This document shows, one piece after another, positions 4,733-7,993 of a stretch of DNA of 7,993 nucleotides (positions are counted from its first letter, which is position 1; each line of letters begins with the position of its first letter). The notes under the pieces are model-generated. The model had not been told where the DNA came from. It saw only the letters and a list, made by a program, of their open reading frames with translations, and made no database searches. Origin of the DNA: Methanosarcinales archaeon (GTDB taxonomy: Archaea > Halobacteriota > Syntropharchaeia > Alkanophagales > Methanospirareceae); assembly GCA_025464345.1 (NCBI GenBank), contig JAODGP010000111.1, positions 610 to 8,602 of the forward strand. The letters run 5' to 3'. The translations under genes were made by a program, and so were the position numbers.

Positions 4733-6709
4733 TCAAACCACTGCAAAATCGCCCTCATCCAGCACCTCTAACCATTTTATCCGGTCCAGCCTGAATATCC
4801 GGCGCTCGTTCCGCAAATAGCAGTAACCCTCCACATACCGGTCATTCACATTATATGGCGCGATCACACGCTCTGTCTCACGGTACCCACCTGACATGTA
4901 TATCATCCTTATCTTCTTCTCATCCCTTATCGCTTCTTCTATCAAATCCCGCATACGCGTGCCTTTCCTGGGCGCCCTCTTTTGTTCAAACAGATCACGA
5001 GGGAATATCCCTTTCTTCTTCATTATCTCCCTGCATTTATCCACATCCTCATTGCTTATCACGAATATGCACCCTGAGAGTTTCTTTATCACATAATCAC
5101 CTATCACTCGTTCAAGCTCAGCAGCCGCTATCGCATCCTTCGCCTCTAAGTAGACACAATCCTCCTCTTTTAGCAGGTCCGCAATCACACCTCGTTTCAA
5201 TATCATTGAGGAGTCTGAAACCTCTCGCTCGATCTCATCCCCTTTCTTTGCTTTGATAACCGCCAGCAGTTCCGGCTCGGCTTCCAGTAATACGCCGGTT
5301 CGTAATTCCACCCTGCCATACTGCTTAGCCCAGTCCTCCAGAGTGTAGCGTACATTCTGCGGTATCTCTGTCTTCGCTTCTCTCTCGAGGAATTCTATTA
5401 TTCTCATGAGCTCGAGCCCGTTGTCTATTGCATTCAGCAACGCCTGTTTCGTGAGCATGTAGATTCGCACCTTATCCTGGGACTTCAACTCCGCGAACCG
5501 GCTCAGCATGAAGAGCACTTCCTCGGATGTCTCAGGTAGTGCGATAACTTCAAAACTCGGCTGTACGATCAGCCCTCTCTCGGCTTCCAGCGGTTCTTCA
5601 TCCGTACGGATGCCATAGAATGGCGGTTTTAGCCGGAATACCTCGTGTGTGTAGCTATCTTCATGGAACTTCCCCACCTCCAGCATACCAAGATGCATCA
5701 ATTGTGATAATATACCGGATATTGCACCGGCATAATTGATCACGAACCAGTCTCTGGAATGCTGCACGAAGATCTTGTTCCTTATCAGCCGGTAGAACTG
5801 AGCACGGTCGTACCACGTATCAGACTTCAGTGATTTCAATTCCTGAATGATCATCTGCTCTAAGCGATCTGCATGGCGGAATGCCGCATCAAATATGCTC
5901 TTCAATCTCTCTGCTCTGCTCTTCTTCAAGAACTCCTCCACGCGAGATGTCGCTATCATCACGTTCCTGCCGTCCCGGCTATCCACCGTGAGCAGGTTCA
6001 GGGAGTGAGCGATATCCAGTATCTGATCGAGTCTGTCTCTGGTCTTTACCCTGAGCATATTCGTTATTTTATCCGCAGTCCGCTTTGGCAGCTCAGACCG
6101 GGCAGGTGTCAATCGAATGCCAGACGCCGCGAATGATAACAGTGTAAACAGATCATCAAGTATCGCATCGCCTTCGTATCGCCTGTCCGTCACTTTCGCA
6201 TCTTCTATTTCCTGCATCGTGGTGTATCGCAATGCGAACTCGTACTTTATCGCCTTTCTGAACTCTTTCGGAACGATATAGATGATGGGACCGGAAGAGC
6301 CATATTTGCGCTTCCTTATCAGCAGGAGCATACCAAGCAGCCCTTTCGGGCTCGATTCTGTCCTGCGCTGATAGTATGAGCGGTCGTAAGAGAAGACATT
6401 GTAGGGGAATATACCGAGCGCTGATTCGTCTATTCCCAGTGCATACAGGTCTTGCGTATCAAGAGACCAGTTATTGGTCGCGAAGATGCCCAGTATATAC
6501 CTCTCCTGCTCGGATAGTGATGCTAAAGTGCGTCTTATGTTCGATTTAACACACATATTGGAGACGATGAAGCTGACGAGATCCTTCTTACTCCGCTTCG
6601 CCCGTGATTTCTGCTCATGCTCGTCCTTAATACCCCATAAAGATGCAACGGTCAGTATATCATCTACTTTGAGCTTTGACAACCGCTCCTCCAATAACTT
6701 CTGTTTCAT
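4733..6709 (-). CDS. Helicase-associated (XPB N-terminal-like) protein with C-terminal WYL domain
   Basis: The 658-residue protein is soluble, with no signal peptide or membrane segment. Residues 1-95 resemble the SAP/winged-helix-like start of motor-less helicase-associated proteins (a KSKKDLV-type helix, then LASLSEQERYIL). The middle (about 175-350) is largely helical and may hold winged-helix repeats. Residues 378-480 match the helicase-associated domain seen at the XPB/Ssl2 N terminus: GLIVQPSFEVIAL, then RIYMLTKQALLNAIDNG, then VRYTLEDWAKQYGRVEL. Residues 586-650 form a WYL domain, with LIEEAIRDEKKIRMIY, EGYCYLRNERRIFRLDRI and a beta-rich end. WYL domains bind ligands or nucleic acid in many transcription regulators and defence controllers. 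I see no Walker A or DEAD motif, so it is not itself a helicase. A DNA-binding regulatory or repair-associated role is likely but unproven. The ATG at 6709 lacks a clear ribosome binding site. Confidence 0.75.
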   Translation of the reverse strand: MKQKLLEERLSKLKVDDILTVASLWGIKDEHEQKSRAKRSKKDLVSFIVSNMCVKSNIRRTLASLSEQERYILGIFATNNWSLDTQDLYALGIDESALGIFPYNVFSYDRSYYQRRTESSPKGLLGMLLLIRKRKYGSSGPIIYIVPKEFRKAIKYEFALRYTTMQEIEDAKVTDRRYEGDAILDDLFTLLSFAASGIRLTPARSELPKRTADKITNMLRVKTRDRLDQILDIAHSLNLLTVDSRDGRNVMIATSRVEEFLKKSRAERLKSIFDAAFRHADRLEQMIIQELKSLKSDTWYDRAQFYRLIRNKIFVQHSRDWFVINYAGAISGILSQLMHLGMLEVGKFHEDSYTHEVFRLKPPFYGIRTDEEPLEAERGLIVQPSFEVIALPETSEEVLFMLSRFAELKSQDKVRIYMLTKQALLNAIDNGLELMRIIEFLEREAKTEIPQNVRYTLEDWAKQYGRVELRTGVLLEAEPELLAVIKAKKGDEIEREVSDSSMILKRGVIADLLKEEDCVYLEAKDAIAAAELERVIGDYVIKKLSGCIFVISNEDVDKCREIMKKKGIFPRDLFEQKRAPRKGTRMRDLIEEAIRDEKKIRMIYMSGGYRETERVIAPYNVNDRYVEGYCYLRNERRIFRLDRIKWLEVLDEGDFAVV

Positions 6710-6748
6710 CGCATTCTATCTGTCCATTCAAAATGATATGCATTTCGC

Positions 6749-6756
6749 AATATAAA
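6749..6756 (-). promoter_or_regulatory. TATA box of the helicase-associated/WYL gene
   Basis: The minus strand reads TTTATATT, one base from the archaeal consensus, preceded by a purine-containing AAGG that could serve as the factor B element. It is 39 bases upstream of the ATG at 6709, predicting a leader of under 20 bases. This fits the lack of a clear ribosome binding site. Confidence 0.5.
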
Positions 6757-6775
6757 CCTTGTATCTCACAAAAGT

Positions 6776-6785
6776 TTACCGGTAA
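6776..6785. promoter_or_regulatory. 10-bp perfect palindrome between divergent promoters (possible operator)
   Basis: TTACCGGTAA is a perfect 10-base palindrome 20 bases upstream of the WYL gene TATA box and about 40 bases upstream of the AT-rich box for the uracil glycosylase gene. The hexamer ACCTTG flanks it on each side (6756-6761 and 6795-6800). A dimeric regulator could bind here, but a short palindrome can also occur by chance. Confidence 0.25.
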
Positions 6786-6826
6786 TTTGATTCTACCTTG
6801 AAGCAACCTGCCTGGTTATAAGGTGA

Positions 6827-6838
6827 AAAATAAATATT
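6827..6838 (+). promoter_or_regulatory. TATA-like box of the uracil-DNA glycosylase gene
   Basis: The AT-rich run AAATAAATATTC lies about 35-40 bases upstream of the ATG at 6869. A transcript start 25 bases downstream would leave a leader of about 10 bases or less, and no ribosome binding site is visible before the ATG, so a nearly leaderless message is likely. Confidence 0.4.
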
Positions 6839-6868
6839 CTACAGGCTCTATTGCATTAATTAGAAAGT

Positions 6869-7429
6869 ATGAATATGAACCACCTGAATTTGAGGATAAG
6901 AGAATGCAGACTCTGTGATCTGTGGAAGACGAGAACCAACCCAGTAGCAGGAGAAGGCTCGCTATCTGCAAGAATAATGTTTATAGGGGAGGCGCCTGGT
7001 TATTATGAGGATTTACGGGGTAGACCGTTTGTGGGAAAAGCGGGTCATATTCTCGATGAATTGCTACATTCAATAGGACTGGACCGAAGCGATGTGTACA
7101 TCACCAACATACTGAAATGCCGACCACCGAATAACCGTAATCCAACGCCGGAGGAGATAAAAGCGTGCACACCTTATCTGGATGCACAGCTTGAGATCAT
7201 AGAGCCTGAGGTCATCGTTACTCTCGGCAGTTTCTCGCTCGGCTACATATTCCACAAATTCGGCATCGAGCATGATAAGATAAGCAAGATACACGGCAGG
7301 GTATTTACTGTGAATACCATATCCGGCATCAGGAGGATTGTCTCACTTTATCATCCAGCAGTCGCCACATACAACCCCGGCATGAAGGAGGTACTGATAG
7401 AGGATTTTAAAGTGCTGGGGCGTTTATAA
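6869..7429 (+). CDS. Type-4 uracil-DNA glycosylase (iron-sulfur family)
   Basis: This repair enzyme removes uracil, mostly from cytosine deamination, by cutting the N-glycosidic bond, leaving an abasic site for base excision repair. The 186-residue length is normal for family 4. Four cysteines for a 4Fe-4S cluster are at 13, 16, 84 and 100 (CRLC, LKCRPP, ACTPY). The uracil-binding/active-site motif GEAPGYYED (40-48) is followed by GRPFVGKAG (51-59), VYITNILKCRPP (76-87) and the DNA-intercalating HPAVATYNP near residue 162. Two ATG codons (6869, 6875) are close together; either is possible because the protein starts to match the family at about residue 9. The last 23 bases overlap the end of the convergent CooC-like gene. 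Confidence 0.95.
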   Translation: MNMNHLNLRIRECRLCDLWKTRTNPVAGEGSLSARIMFIGEAPGYYEDLRGRPFVGKAGHILDELLHSIGLDRSDVYITNILKCRPPNNRNPTPEEIKACTPYLDAQLEIIEPEVIVTLGSFSLGYIFHKFGIEHDKISKIHGRVFTVNTISGIRRIVSLYHPAVATYNPGMKEVLIEDFKVLGRL

Positions 7430-7993
7430 TCCGCGAAGTTATCCGCTTCATTGCGGTAACCGAAGGCGAATCATCCGGTAGATCAATAACTGGCTTGCCC
7501 GTGGTGTCATAGTCCACAACCATCGGATCAAAAGGTATTATATCATCTATCTCTATACCATAACTCTTTGCTTCCGCCTTTACGGGTTCAGTATAGCCAT
7601 CCGGTATCTTATTCGCTATAACAAACATCCTCCGTACATCAACGTCTATCTCTTCCGCTATCTTCTTCAGCCGCAATGCGGTTCTTATACTCTTCAATGT
7701 GGTGTCCAGCACAACGATCATAATATCAACATCTGTGGTCGTTCGCCTGCTGAGATGTTCCAGCCCGGCTTCACAGTCTATCACCACATAGTCGTAGTTC
7801 TTCGCCAGTGTATCTATGGTCAGCCTCAATATGTGGTTCACCGGGCAGTAGCAACCCGGTCCCTCTGGTCGCCCCATGACCAGCAGGTCGAAATAATCCG
7901 CTTCCTCTATTATCTCCGCTATCTTGCCCTCGAATCTGGACCTCACGTCCAGCGTGACGTCATGCTGCTTCGCATCCAGTAACTCCTCCCTTA
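7407..7993 (-). CDS. CooC-like nickel-insertion ATPase for CO dehydrogenase (C-terminal part)
   Basis: The frame is open to the right edge, so the N-terminal P-loop region is missing; 194 residues are visible. CooC proteins are MinD/ParA-type ATPases that help insert nickel into the active-site cluster of carbon monoxide dehydrogenase. The segment MGRPEGPGCYC holds the CxC pair (minus-strand codons near 7853 and 7847) that binds metal at the CooC dimer interface. It is followed by YDYVVIDCEAGLEHLSRRTT, which contains the Walker B-like strand and is characteristic of the family, then a strand IMIVVLDTT and FVIANKI, typical of the MinD/ParA fold. A GTG at 7946 could be mistaken for a start, but in-frame coding continues to the edge. 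In this type of organism the client would be the CODH/acetyl-CoA synthase complex; that gene is not in the window. Confidence 0.85.
   Translation of the reverse strand, partial: REELLDAKQHDVTLDVRSRFEGKIAEIIEEADYFDLLVMGRPEGPGCYCPVNHILRLTIDTLAKNYDYVVIDCEAGLEHLSRRTTTDVDIMIVVLDTTLKSIRTALRLKKIAEEIDVDVRRMFVIANKIPDGYTEPVKAEAKSYGIEIDDIIPFDPMVVDYDTTGKPVIDLPDDSPSVTAMKRITSRIINAPAL

Noticed and set aside
4855..5256. Plus-strand 133-codon frame inside the WYL gene
   Set aside because: It is a Ser/His/Leu/Pro-rich antisense reading of a gene with recognisable domains on the minus strand.
6710..6868. Possible tRNA or small RNA in the largest intergenic gap
   Set aside because: No cloverleaf pairing, T-loop-like GTTCRA motif or long stable hairpin is visible.

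Overview
The window is archaeal. The evidence is the RNase P protein Rpp21/Rnp4, a radical SAM enzyme of the tetraether lipid synthase family, TATA-box-like elements about 40-50 bases upstream of several start codons, T-rich rather than hairpin termination, and type-4 uracil-DNA glycosylase. A C-terminal piece of what looks like methanogenesis marker 8, a DUF2124-type protein and a CooC-type nickel-insertion ATPase point to a methanogen or anaerobic methane/alkane oxidiser of the Euryarchaeota/Halobacteriota. A tetraether-making lineage such as ANME-1 or its relatives would fit, but that placement is inference.

Layout from left to right: (1) the 3' end of a marker-8 gene (+), cut by the window edge; (2) converging on it, a minus-strand operon of superoxide reductase followed 3 bases later by a 55-residue Cys-rich zinc-ribbon/rubredoxin-like protein; (3) diverging from that operon, a DUF2124-like gene (+), which converges on argininosuccinate synthase argG (-); (4) diverging from argG across about 100 bp, the RNase P subunit gene (+), ending in a T-rich tract before a convergent radical SAM gene (-); (5) a 658-residue minus-strand protein combining XPB/helicase-associated N-terminal-like regions with a C-terminal WYL domain and no helicase motor; (6) across a 159-bp divergent intergenic region with a 10-bp palindrome, type-4 uracil-DNA glycosylase (+); (7) its 3' end overlaps by 23 bp a convergent, edge-truncated CooC-like ATPase (-).

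The genes are mostly single transcription units of alternating orientation, so they do not form one pathway. The only clear operon is superoxide reductase plus the small Cys-rich protein, which suggests an oxygen-stress module with a possible dedicated redox or metal partner. The uracil glycosylase, RNase P protein and argG are housekeeping. CooC and marker 8 fit one-carbon metabolism through CODH and methyl-coenzyme M reductase. The least explained gene is the motor-less helicase-associated/WYL protein. No mobile element, CRISPR array, tRNA or rRNA was seen, and no stretch over 300 bases lacks a gene.
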